Positions 21,683 through 29,949 of a DNA stretch of 35,110 nucleotides are shown here, one piece after another. The notes beneath the pieces were generated by a model. The model did no database searches and was not told the DNA's origin. It worked only from the letters and a program-made list of their open reading frames with translations. A program made the position numbers and the translations under genes. Location of the stretch: assembly GCA_905234555.1 (NCBI GenBank), contig CAJOHO010000019.1, positions 1 through 35,110 of the forward strand, written 5' to 3'. Position 1 is the first letter of the stretch. Every line of letters begins with the position of its first letter. Origin of the DNA: an uncultured Bacteroidaceae bacterium. Its GTDB lineage: Bacteria; Bacteroidota; Bacteroidia; Bacteroidales; Bacteroidaceae.

Positions 21683-22963
21683 ATGAAACGAGACAACCTC
21701 ATCTTCTCCCTCATCGAGGAAGAGCACCAGAGACAACTAAAAGGTATGGAACTCATTGCCAGCGAGAACTACGTGAGCGACCAAGTAATGGAAGCTCAGG
21801 GTTCCTGTATGACGAACAAATATGCTGAAGGTTATCCCGGCAAGCGCTACTATGGTGGCTGCGAAGTGGTGGATAAGTCTGAGCAGATTGCCATCGACCG
21901 CGTGAAGCAACTCTTTGGCGCTGAGTATGCCAATGTTCAGCCTCATAGCGGCGCACAGGCAAATGCTGCCGTTCTGCTGACTGTGCTGAAACCTGGCGAC
22001 ACGTTCATGGGCCTGAACCTCGATCATGGTGGTCACCTCTCTCACGGAAGCCACGTGAACACCAGCGGTATTCTCTACAAGCCCGTGGGCTATAACTTGA
22101 ATCCTGACACTTGCCGCGTGGACTACGATGAGATGGAACGTCTGGCTTTGGAGAACAAGCCTAAGCTCATCATCGGTGGTGGTTCTGCTTACAGCCGTGA
22201 ATGGGATTACAAGCGTATGCGTCAGATTGCCGACGAGGTAGGTGCCATGCTGATGATTGATATGGCACATCCTGCAGGTCTTATTGCTGCTGGTCTGCTC
22301 GACAATCCTTTGAAATATGCACACATCGTGACTTCTACCACCCATAAGACCCTCCGTGGTCCTCGTGGAGGTATCATCCTCTTGGGTAAGGACTTCGACA
22401 ACCCTTGGGAACTGACCACTCCGAAGGGAGAAATCAAGAAGATGTCTGCCTTGCTCAACTCTGCCGTATTCCCAGGTCAGCAGGGAGGTCCGCTCGAACA
22501 CGTCATCGCAGCTAAGGCTGTGGCTTTCGGCGAAGCGCTCCAGCCTGAATTCGTGGAATATCAGAAGCAGGTAAAGAAGAATGCTGCCGTTTTGGCTCAG
22601 GCTCTCATCGAGCGTGGATTCTTCATCTGCTCTGGCGGAACGGACAACCACTCTATGCTCGTGGATCTGCGCACGAAATATCCTGACCTCACAGGTAAAG
22701 TGGCAGAGAAAGCGCTCGTTGCTGCCGACATTACTGCCAATAAGAATATGGTGCCGTTCGACACTCGTTCAGCTTTCCAGACCAGCGGTATCCGTCTCGG
22801 AACACCTGCTATGACCACTCGTGGTGCGAAGGAAGACCTGATGCTGTTGATTGCCGAACTGATTGAGACGGTTCTCAATTCTCCCGAAGATGACCGCGTG
22901 ATTGCATCGGTTCGTGAGAAGGTGAACAGCATCATGAAGGATTATCCGATTTTTGCGTGGTAA
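21683..22963 (+). CDS. glyA: serine hydroxymethyltransferase
   Basis: The 426-aa PLP enzyme interconverts serine and glycine with tetrahydrofolate, feeding one-carbon metabolism. Family marks are [68 protein letters not shown] and the PLP-lysine Lys222 in [13 protein letters not shown]. The length is normal. It has a consensus promoter and a structured leader. A small hairpin follows it before rlmN. Confidence 0.97.
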   Translation: MKRDNLIFSLIEEEHQRQLKGMELIASENYVSDQVMEAQGSCMTNKYAEGYPGKRYYGGCEVVDKSEQIAIDRVKQLFGAEYANVQPHSGAQANAAVLLTVLKPGDTFMGLNLDHGGHLSHGSHVNTSGILYKPVGYNLNPDTCRVDYDEMERLALENKPKLIIGGGSAYSREWDYKRMRQIADEVGAMLMIDMAHPAGLIAAGLLDNPLKYAHIVTSTTHKTLRGPRGGIILLGKDFDNPWELTTPKGEIKKMSALLNSAVFPGQQGGPLEHVIAAKAVAFGEALQPEFVEYQKQVKKNAAVLAQALIERGFFICSGGTDNHSMLVDLRTKYPDLTGKVAEKALVAADITANKNMVPFDTRSAFQTSGIRLGTPAMTTRGAKEDLMLLIAELIETVLNSPEDDRVIASVREKVNSIMKDYPIFAW

Positions 22964-22978
22964 AAAATCACCTTTGCC

Positions 22979-22995
22979 CCTCGTCGTAAACGAGG
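22979..22995 (+). promoter_or_regulatory. 6-bp hairpin between glyA and rlmN
   Basis: CCTCGT (22979-22984) pairs with ACGAGG (22990-22995) in the 44-nt gap. There is no T-run, so it is more likely an attenuator or mRNA-processing structure than a full terminator. Confidence 0.35.
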
Positions 22996-23007
22996 TAAAT
23001 CTATAGC

Positions 23008-24030
23008 ATGAATCTCTTAGGACTTAACATAGCACAATTGCAGGACGTGGCGACCGAAATGGGGTTGCCGCGTTTTGCTGCTAAACAGATGGGACAATGG
23101 TTGTACCAGAAGCACGTGAGAAGTGTGGATGAGATGACCAACCTGTCGAAGCAGGCTCGTGAACGTCTGAAAGAGAATTATGAGGTGGGAGCGGCAGAAC
23201 CGCTGCAAATGCTGAAAAGTGTGGATGGAACGGAGAAATACCTTTTTCCTACATCCAGCGGCAAACTTGTCGAGACGGTTTTTATTCCTGATGGCGAACG
23301 TGCTACGCTTTGTGTCTCCACCCAGGTGGGATGTAAGATGAACTGTCTGTTCTGCCAGACCGGAAAGCAGGGATTCGAAGGCAATCTTACTGTTTCCGAT
23401 ATCCTGGCTCAGGTGAGCTGGGCAATAAGAGAACGAGGACTCAGCAACCTGGTCTTCATGGGACAGGGTGAACCCTTCGACAATCTGGATAACGTGATGA
23501 AAGCGTTGGAGCTGCTGACCTCAGACGATGGGTATGCGTGGAGTCCGAAACGCATCACGGTTTCGACTGTTGGGCTGAAGAAGAACCTACGTCGTTTCCT
23601 CGACGAAAGCCAATGCCATTTAGCCGTCAGCCTTCATTCGCCTATCCATGAACAGCGTCTCCAACTGATGCCAGCCGAACGACAGTTCGCCATTGCCGAC
23701 ATCGTGGAGTTGCTGCGTGAATACGATTTTGCTCATCAGCGCCGTCTCTCCTTCGAATATATCGTCTTCCGTGGAGTGAACGACTCTAAAGTCCATGCCG
23801 ACGCTTTGCTGAAATTGCTGCGAGGTCTGGACTGCCGTGTGAACCTCATCCGCTTCCATCACATACCTGATGTAGGTTTGGAAGGAACGGACGACACGTC
23901 GATGACGGAGTTTCGCGATTATCTGACGAATCACGGACTCTTTACCACCATCCGTGCCTCACGCGGAGAAGACATCATGGCTGCCTGCGGACTCCTGTCC
24001 ACAAAAGCGAAAAAAGAAGAAAAGTCCTAA
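23008..24030 (+). CDS. rlmN: 23S rRNA A2503 / tRNA A37 C2-methyltransferase RlmN
   Basis: RlmN is a radical-SAM enzyme that methylates C2 of A2503 in 23S rRNA and of A37 in some tRNAs. The 340-aa protein has the cluster-binding CxxxCxxC at Cys109, Cys113 and Cys116 (VGCKMNCLFCQTGKQG). Both mechanistic cysteines are present: Cys102 (TLCVSTQ) and the methyl-carrier Cys327 (MAACGLLS). Other motifs are VFMGQGEPFDNLDNV, VSTVGL and LAVSLHS. Its stop codon lies inside the first unit of an octamer array that fills the gap to the next gene. Confidence 0.96.
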   Translation: MNLLGLNIAQLQDVATEMGLPRFAAKQMGQWLYQKHVRSVDEMTNLSKQARERLKENYEVGAAEPLQMLKSVDGTEKYLFPTSSGKLVETVFIPDGERATLCVSTQVGCKMNCLFCQTGKQGFEGNLTVSDILAQVSWAIRERGLSNLVFMGQGEPFDNLDNVMKALELLTSDDGYAWSPKRITVSTVGLKKNLRRFLDESQCHLAVSLHSPIHEQRLQLMPAERQFAIADIVELLREYDFAHQRRLSFEYIVFRGVNDSKVHADALLKLLRGLDCRVNLIRFHHIPDVGLEGTDDTSMTEFRDYLTNHGLFTTIRASRGEDIMAACGLLSTKAKKEEKS

Positions 24031-24144
24031 TGTCGAAATGTCGTAATGTCGAAATGTCGTAATGTCCTAATGTCGTAATGTCGAAATACCGGAATCCCGA
24101 AATACCGTAATTCCGTAATCCCGAAATAACGAAACAATAAAATA
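24024..24144. repeat. octamer array (GTCGTAAT/GTCGAAAT) spanning the whole rlmN-DUF4837 gap
   Basis: About 14 consecutive period-8 units start at 24024 inside the last rlmN codons, with the TAA stop in unit one. They run to the ATG at 24145. Early units are GTCCTAAT, GTCGAAAT and GTCGTAAT; later ones drift to ACCGGAAT, CCCGAAAT, ACCGTAAT, TCCGTAAT, AACGAAAC and AATAAAAT. The frame of 8 is kept throughout. Confidence 0.88.
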
Positions 24145-25134
24145 ATGAATAAGCTGAAACTGTTTTCCCTCTTGGCTGCTTTGACACTTTTCGTGTCGTG
24201 TAGGTTGTCGCCGAAGTCGTCGGGTAATCCCTACGAGGTGATGGTGGTGGCGAGCGACTCCGTGTGGAACGGCTATGCAGGTCGTGCTTTGCAGGAGGTG
24301 CTCAACAAGCCCATGCCGATGTTGCCACAGGAAGAACCTACGTTCCATGTGAGCCATGTGGAAGAGAAACACTATGATCGAGTGACCAACCTCTTCCGCA
24401 ATATCGTGATCATCGACGTGAACCACACCTATTCACGTGTCAAGTACGAACTCCAATACGACCTCTTCTCTTCCCCGCAATTGGTGCTGACCATTCATGG
24501 ACCTTCTGAGGAAGCCATCTCCATTTCCATCACACAGCACACCAAATACCTTATCAACCTGTTCCAGAACGAGGAACTGAACCGTGAGGCACAGCGGTTG
24601 GAAGACCACCACAACATTGAATTTGCCAAGAAGGTAGAGGAAATGTTCGGCTGCCAAATGAATATCCCGACGGATTTGCGAAAGCTGAAAATCGGCGAGG
24701 ACTTTATCTGGGCGAGCGACGACGGCTTATCTACCATTCAGAATATCTGCATCTACAGCTTCCCTTATGCCACGCAGAAAATCTTTACGAAGAAAGGTTA
24801 TCTGAATCTGCGCGACAAGTTCATGGGTGACAACATCCCAGGACGCAATCCTGGCAGCAAGATGCAGACCAATCGGGAGTTTGTTTCTGTCAAGGACAAG
24901 ATGATCCAAGGACACTACGTTCAGGAATGTCGTGGACTCTGGGAAATGTCGGGCGAAGCTATGGGCGGTCCTTACGTTTCACACTCGATGGTGGATACGT
25001 TGAACAATCGCGTCATCGTGGTGGAGGGTTTTGTCTATGCACCCAATAAGATGAAGCGAACCATGATTCGTCGTCTCGAAGCTGCTCTCTACACACTCCA
25101 GCTTCCCAAGGAAAAGAAAGAAGAAAACAAATAA
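24145..25134 (+). CDS. DUF4837 family lipoprotein
   Basis: The 329-aa product begins with a lipoprotein signal (ALTLFVSC, Cys near residue 19) and then matches the Bacteroidetes DUF4837 family. Marks are PYEVMVVASDSVWNGYAGRALQEVL near 29-54, FRNIVIIDVNHTYSRVKY and a C-terminal GLWEMSGEAMGGPYVSHSMVD. Its molecular role is unknown. The start follows directly on the octamer array, with no Shine-Dalgarno. pdxA follows after 23 nt. Confidence 0.87.
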   Translation: MNKLKLFSLLAALTLFVSCRLSPKSSGNPYEVMVVASDSVWNGYAGRALQEVLNKPMPMLPQEEPTFHVSHVEEKHYDRVTNLFRNIVIIDVNHTYSRVKYELQYDLFSSPQLVLTIHGPSEEAISISITQHTKYLINLFQNEELNREAQRLEDHHNIEFAKKVEEMFGCQMNIPTDLRKLKIGEDFIWASDDGLSTIQNICIYSFPYATQKIFTKKGYLNLRDKFMGDNIPGRNPGSKMQTNREFVSVKDKMIQGHYVQECRGLWEMSGEAMGGPYVSHSMVDTLNNRVIVVEGFVYAPNKMKRTMIRRLEAALYTLQLPKEKKEENK

Positions 25135-25157
25135 TTTACTATATACCTTTTTGATTT

Positions 25158-26258
25158 ATGCAAAAGATTAAAGTCGGAATACCACATGGCGATATCAACG
25201 GTGTGGGCTATGAAGTAATATTGAAGGCTTTCTCTAATGAAGAAATCCTATCTCTTTGTACTCCTGTGATTTATGGTTCCCCTAAAGCCGCAACCTATCA
25301 TCGTAAGGCTATCGAAAGCCAGACGAATTTTGTGTTGGTTCCTTCAGCAGCAGAAGCTCGTGACGGACAACTGAACATGGTGAACTGCTTTGGCGAAGCC
25401 GAACTCAAAATAGAGTACGGAAAAGCTACGGAAGAAGCAGGACGTGCTGCCTTTACGGCTCTGGAGGCTTCGATGAAAGCGTTGGCAAACGGACAGATTG
25501 ATGTGCTGGTGACGGCTCCTATCAACAAGAACACCATCCAACGTGATGACTTCCATTTCCCAGGACATACGGAGTATATCGAAGAACGTCTGGGTAAGGG
25601 ACAGAAAGCGTTGATGATTCTCATGAACGAGCAAATGCGGGTGGCATTGGTGACAACTCATCTGCCTGTCTCGAAAATTGCTGCAAACATCACACAACCG
25701 CTTATCGAAGAGAAAATACAGATTCTCTACGAATCGCTGGTTCGTGATTTTGCCATAGACAAACCGCGTATTGCCGTTCTCTCCCTCAATCCTCATTGTG
25801 GCGACAACGGTCTGCTGGGTAGTGAGGAACAGCAAATCATCATTCCTGCCATAGAGTCCGCTACTAAGAAAGGAATCTGCTGCTTCGGTCCATACGCCGC
25901 CGATGGTTTCTTCGGATCTGGCAACTATAAGCACTATGATGCCATTCTCGCTATGTACCACGATCAGGGTCTTGCTCCGTTCAAGGCGCTGGCAGGTGGC
26001 GATGGTGTGAACTACACAGCTGGTCTGCCTGTGGTTCGTACTTCACCAGCTCACGGTACAGCCTACGACATTGCCGGCAAGAACGAAGCTGACGAGAATT
26101 CTTTCCGTCAGGCCATCTATACAGCCATCGACGTGTTCCGCCATCGTCGTGAGTTTGACAAGTCGCATGCCCATCCGCTCCGCAAGCAATACTACGAGAA
26201 ACGAGACGATAGCGACAAACTGAAACTCGACCAAGTAACCGAAGAAGAAACTCTGTGA
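25158..26258 (+). CDS. pdxA: 4-hydroxythreonine-4-phosphate dehydrogenase
   Basis: PdxA oxidises 4-phosphohydroxy-threonine in the DXP-dependent vitamin B6 pathway, using NAD(P) and a divalent metal. The 366-aa protein has GIPHGDINGVGYEVILKAF (8-26), VTAPINKNTI, FPGHTEYI, LVTTHLPVSKIAANIT, SLNPHCGDNGLLGSEE, and AMYHDQGLAPFKAL with the metal histidines. The C-terminal RTSPAHGTAYDIAGK is typical. Its TGA overlaps the GTG start of the membrane/nucleotidyltransferase fusion by 4 nt. yggS, the other B6-related gene, is far away in another operon. Confidence 0.95.
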   Translation: MQKIKVGIPHGDINGVGYEVILKAFSNEEILSLCTPVIYGSPKAATYHRKAIESQTNFVLVPSAAEARDGQLNMVNCFGEAELKIEYGKATEEAGRAAFTALEASMKALANGQIDVLVTAPINKNTIQRDDFHFPGHTEYIEERLGKGQKALMILMNEQMRVALVTTHLPVSKIAANITQPLIEEKIQILYESLVRDFAIDKPRIAVLSLNPHCGDNGLLGSEEQQIIIPAIESATKKGICCFGPYAADGFFGSGNYKHYDAILAMYHDQGLAPFKALAGGDGVNYTAGLPVVRTSPAHGTAYDIAGKNEADENSFRQAIYTAIDVFRHRREFDKSHAHPLRKQYYEKRDDSDKLKLDQVTEEETL

Positions 26259-28051
26259 ACACAAAAATAAGGAACATATTCTTTATCGTTGGTTTGGTTG
26301 CCATCGTCATCATGTTGCTGACTTTCGAAGTCAGCTTCAAGGAACTGTGGCACCAGCTCACCCATGCCGGCTATTGGCTCATCCCCATCATCGGCATGTG
26401 GCTTGTGCTCTATTGCATGAATGCCCTGACGTGGAAAATCATTATTCACGGCAGCGGTCCCTGTCCCATACCTTTTCTTCGCATCCTGAAAGTTACCATT
26501 TCCGGCTTTGCCCTCAATTATGCCACACCTGTGGGACTCTTAGGCGGAGAACCTTACAAAATCATGGAGATGAAGCCTTACATAGGTGTGCAGAGAGCCT
26601 CTTCGTCGGTTCTGCTGTTCGCCATGATGCACATCTTCTCCCATTTCTGGTATTGGGTGACGGCAGTCGTGCTTTACCTCATCTTCGTTCCCGTCACTCC
26701 CGTCATCGGCATCCTGCTGGGACTGGTCATCCTCTTCGCAGCAGGCGGCATCTACCTTTTTGTGAAAGGTTATAAGAACGGAATGGTGGTGAAACTCATC
26801 CGATTCGTCTCCCACATCCCTGGTTGCAGGAAATGGGGACGTCGTTTCGCAGAGACACATGCCGAAGACCTTCAGAAGATTGATCAGCAGATCGCCCAGC
26901 TCCATTCCCAGAACAAAATTTCGTTTTATGCTTCCTTCTTCATGGAGTATTTCGGACGCATCCTTCAGTCGTTCGAGATTTATTTCATGCTGCTGCTCTT
27001 TGTTCCCGACTGCGACGGAGACGTTCTGACCTTTGTCTATGCACTCCTCATCCTGGCATTTACATCTCTCTTCGCCAATCTTCTCTTCTTCCTGCCTTTG
27101 CAGTTGGGAGGACGTGAAGGAGGATTCGCTATGTCTGTCGGTAAACTGGGAATGACAGGGCAGGTGAGTATGTCCATCTCCATCCTCTGCCGCGTTCGCG
27201 AACTGTTCTGGACAGCTGTGGGTATGTTGCTCATCAAAGTAGGAAACAAAGGACTCCAACAGCTGACAACAGAAGCAAAAGAACTCTCCGACGAACCGTC
27301 GGGTGACATCAAGTTTGCCATCCTGGCAGCTGGAGAGGGTTCCCGTTTGGCCCAAGAAGGGGTGGAGCAGCCCAAACCCCTGGCCAAGATTCAGGGTGAA
27401 GCCATGATCGACCGCCTCATCCGCATCTTCATGTCGTGCGGAGCCAAGGAAATCCTCATCATCACCAATAACCTGACTCCGCAGACACGCCAGCATCTGG
27501 AAGACTTGCAGCAGAAGCAGCAACTGCCTATCCGCTTTATCGTCAAGACAACGCCCAGTTCTATGCATAGTTTCTACGAACTGAGTAAACTCTTAGGTGA
27601 GGGAAAATTCTGTCTGACAACCGTCGATACCATCTTCCGCGAAGAGGAATTCAAACAGTACATCGATGCTTTTAGGTCTTCCAGTCTGGATGGCATGATG
27701 GCTGTGACTGACTATATCGACGACGAAAAACCGCTCTATGTCTCTACCGACGTCCATCTTCGCATCACAGGCTTTCACGATTCCGTTGAGAATTACGAAC
27801 AGAGTGACGCAGGCAAGTCAGGCGAATCTGAATGCAAATACATCTCAGGCGGAATCTACTGCCTTACCGATAAATCCTTTGTCACGCTCCAGCGTTGCAT
27901 CGAAGGCGGACAGTCCCGTATGCGCAATTTCCAGCGTCAGCTCGTTGCCGACGGACTTCATCTTCAAGCTTGTCCTTTCAGCAAGATTCTCGATGTCGAT
28001 CATGCAGACGACATTGTCAAAGCCGAATCCTTTCTTCAAGAACAACAATAA
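26255..28051 (+). CDS. flippase-like UPF0104 membrane domain fused to a nucleotidyltransferase
   Basis: The 598-aa protein has two parts. Residues 1-340 are a multi-pass membrane domain of the UPF0104/AglD/lysyl-phosphatidylglycerol-synthase-TM type, with about seven hydrophobic segments (around 8-24, 44-62, 118-140, 144-168, 232-250, 262-285, 305-325) and the conserved GLLGGEPYK and LPLQLGGREGG. Residues 351-598 are a sugar-phosphate-type nucleotidyltransferase with FAILAAGEGSRLAQEGVEQPKPL, KTTPSSMHSFYEL and a VDTIF metal motif. The start is GTG at 26255 (GTGA overlap with pdxA). It heads a run with an ATP-grasp, a CDP-alcohol transferase and a HAD phosphatase. It probably activates a phosphorylated alcohol with CTP or another NTP and handles its lipid product at the membrane; the substrate is unknown. 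Confidence 0.85.
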   Translation: MNTKIRNIFFIVGLVAIVIMLLTFEVSFKELWHQLTHAGYWLIPIIGMWLVLYCMNALTWKIIIHGSGPCPIPFLRILKVTISGFALNYATPVGLLGGEPYKIMEMKPYIGVQRASSSVLLFAMMHIFSHFWYWVTAVVLYLIFVPVTPVIGILLGLVILFAAGGIYLFVKGYKNGMVVKLIRFVSHIPGCRKWGRRFAETHAEDLQKIDQQIAQLHSQNKISFYASFFMEYFGRILQSFEIYFMLLLFVPDCDGDVLTFVYALLILAFTSLFANLLFFLPLQLGGREGGFAMSVGKLGMTGQVSMSISILCRVRELFWTAVGMLLIKVGNKGLQQLTTEAKELSDEPSGDIKFAILAAGEGSRLAQEGVEQPKPLAKIQGEAMIDRLIRIFMSCGAKEILIITNNLTPQTRQHLEDLQQKQQLPIRFIVKTTPSSMHSFYELSKLLGEGKFCLTTVDTIFREEEFKQYIDAFRSSSLDGMMAVTDYIDDEKPLYVSTDVHLRITGFHDSVENYEQSDAGKSGESECKYISGGIYCLTDKSFVTLQRCIEGGQSRMRNFQRQLVADGLHLQACPFSKILDVDHADDIVKAESFLQEQQ

Positions 28052-28072
28052 CCACCAACAAAACCATATATC

Positions 28073-28942
28073 ATGCATCTTTTAGGAATTAGTAGAGGAA
28101 AACAGTTTTCGCCCAATATGACGGACAACGACACAGCCATCTTTAGGGCTGTGGTTGACGTGTTGGAACATAGTGGGTGTAAGGTGGATCGTATGAGTGA
28201 GGATGAGTTCTGTGCCCTCTATGCAGACCATCTTGATCAGGTAAATGTAGATGCCATCTTCGGCATGTATAGGGGGATGGAAACCATCAATCTGCTGGAC
28301 GAACTGGAGATGCTGTTTCACATTCCATCCATCAATCCCTGCTGGGGCATTCACAACGCCATCCGCAAGAACCTCACACTTGTGCTGCAGACCAGCGGAA
28401 TCCCTATCCCTGAAACACAGATTGTAGATGCCAATTTCCGTTTCGACGAATCCATCAACTATCCTTGCTGGCTCAAGCGCGGAGATGCTTGTGCTCAGGT
28501 ACGTGAGGATGTCGTCTATTGTGCCAATAGCGAACAGGCTCAGGCAGCCCTTCAGGCTTTCCAGCGACGTGGCATCGTTCGCGACATCGTCGTGTGTGAA
28601 CATCTCGTCGGCGACCTCATCAAATTCTATGGTGTGGAAGGGACAGACTTCTTCCAATGGGATTATGCCTCACGAGGATACAGCAAATTCGGACTCGAAG
28701 CCCACAATGGTGTAGAACACGAATATCCCTTCTCCGTCAACACCCTTCACTCCCTCGCAACCCGTATGGCTGAAAACCTCAAACTCCCCATCTATGGTGG
28801 AGATGCAGTCGTTTCTGCCACAGGCGAAATCCGTATCATAGACTTCAACGACTGGCCCAGCTTTGCCCGTTGTCGTGAGAAAGCCTCCCATGCGATTGCC
28901 AAGAAAATCATCAAGGAATATGAAGAAAACAGAAAAAGATAA
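28073..28942 (+). CDS. ATP-grasp family enzyme
   Basis: The 289-aa protein has an ATP-grasp fold. A preATP-grasp half (1-95) is followed by IRKNLTLVLQTSGIPIP (Lys99), the nucleotide-binding Lys135 in YPCWLKRGD, Glu176 in VVCEHLVGDLIKFYG, and a C-terminal metal site Asp244, Asp257 and Asn259 in YGGDAVV and IIDFNDWPSF. Members ligate carboxylates to amines or phosphorylate small molecules, including inositol phosphates in the ITPK branch; I cannot choose between these. The neighbours suggest it modifies a head-group precursor or a lipid product. The end overlaps the next gene by 23 nt. Confidence 0.75.
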   Translation: MHLLGISRGKQFSPNMTDNDTAIFRAVVDVLEHSGCKVDRMSEDEFCALYADHLDQVNVDAIFGMYRGMETINLLDELEMLFHIPSINPCWGIHNAIRKNLTLVLQTSGIPIPETQIVDANFRFDESINYPCWLKRGDACAQVREDVVYCANSEQAQAALQAFQRRGIVRDIVVCEHLVGDLIKFYGVEGTDFFQWDYASRGYSKFGLEAHNGVEHEYPFSVNTLHSLATRMAENLKLPIYGGDAVVSATGEIRIIDFNDWPSFARCREKASHAIAKKIIKEYEENRKR

Positions 28943-29948
28943 ATCTGCAACTTCTGTTCAGCAGTCTTCCAACGTTGTAGCTTCTACTTATAAGTCTGCA
29001 GATACGGAAGAGTGGTTCGACATCGTCTTCAACCGTCCCATCGGTTACCAGTGGGCACTTCTCTTCCGTCGTTTAGGTGTGCATCCCAATACCGTCACCG
29101 TCTTCTCCATGATTCTTGGAGCAGCAGCAGGTGTGATGTTCTCGTTCGATGCCGATACCTCCTGCGGACTTCTCCTCAATATCATCGGAGTATTGCTCCT
29201 GATGTGGGCCAACTTCTACGACAGCGCCGACGGACAGTTGGCACGCCTCACAGGACAGAAAACCCAGCTCGGACGAATCCTCGACGGAGCCGGAGCCGAC
29301 GTCTGGTATATCAGCATCTACTTCTGCCTCGCACTTCGTCTCTTCGACAAGCCCATTCCTTTCATTTCTTCACTCGGCACAGAGTTCAGTCTCTTCGGAC
29401 TCCAACTGCCCATTCCCCAGCAATGGGCCTGGTGGGGATTCGCTTTGGCAGCAGCCAGCGGACTCCTCTGTCACACACCCCAATGCCGCCTTTCCGACTA
29501 TTACCGCAACATCCACCTCTTCTTCCTCAACGCCAAGAACGGCAGCGAGTTCGACCGTGCTGCGGCACAAAAGAAGAAATACGAGGAAATGCCTTGGAAG
29601 GGCAATTATGTGAACAAAATTTTCCAGTGGTTCTACAAGAACTATACAGCAGCGCAGGAGAAATCCACGCCTCATTTTCAGGCGTTCTGGCAGAAAGTAC
29701 AGGAAACCTACGGCAACGACATTCCCCAAAGTCTTCGCGACGAATTCCGACGTCGTTCCCTGCCGTTGATGAAATACACCAACATCCTTACTTTCAACAC
29801 ACGAGCTTTTGCTCTCTACATCGCTTGTCTCATCGACCAGCCTTGGATTTACCTCCTCTTCGAACTCATCGTCCTCACCATCATTTGCCGCTACATGCAT
29901 TGGCAGCATGAACGTATGAGCCGTAAGCTCCTCGCCTCTCTCAAGTAA
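28920..29948 (+). CDS. CDP-alcohol phosphatidyltransferase
   Basis: The 342-aa membrane enzyme has the CDP-alcohol phosphotransferase motif DSADGQLAR followed by GRILDGAGAD (about residues 98-125). It uses a CDP-activated lipid or CDP-activated alcohol to form a phosphodiester-linked lipid. Canonical spacing is D-x2-DG-x2-AR-x8-9-G-x3-D-x3-D. Here the last two Asp are separated by four residues (DGAGAD) instead of three. A long soluble insertion (about 190-275) interrupts the membrane segments. The ATG at 28920 lies inside the ATP-grasp gene. It could be a phosphatidylinositol-phosphate synthase-like enzyme of the type described in Bacteroides, but no inositol-phosphate synthase is in the window. 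Confidence 0.85.
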   Translation: MKKTEKDKSATSVQQSSNVVASTYKSADTEEWFDIVFNRPIGYQWALLFRRLGVHPNTVTVFSMILGAAAGVMFSFDADTSCGLLLNIIGVLLLMWANFYDSADGQLARLTGQKTQLGRILDGAGADVWYISIYFCLALRLFDKPIPFISSLGTEFSLFGLQLPIPQQWAWWGFALAAASGLLCHTPQCRLSDYYRNIHLFFLNAKNGSEFDRAAAQKKKYEEMPWKGNYVNKIFQWFYKNYTAAQEKSTPHFQAFWQKVQETYGNDIPQSLRDEFRRRSLPLMKYTNILTFNTRAFALYIACLIDQPWIYLLFELIVLTIICRYMHWQHERMSRKLLASLK

Positions 29949-29949
29949 T

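Noticed and set aside
21737..22651. Minus-strand frame of 304 codons opposite glyA
   Set aside because: Shadow of the serine hydroxymethyltransferase gene; no family resemblance.
26540..27568. Minus-strand frame of 342 codons opposite the membrane/nucleotidyltransferase fusion
   Set aside because: The plus frame shows membrane segments and nucleotidyltransferase motifs; the minus frame is an unstructured His/Asp/Glu-rich shadow.
29012..29911. Plus-strand frame of 299 codons overlapping the CDP-alcohol transferase
   Set aside because: Out-of-frame shadow, very rich in Arg, Pro, Ser and His; the phosphatidyltransferase motif is in the other frame.
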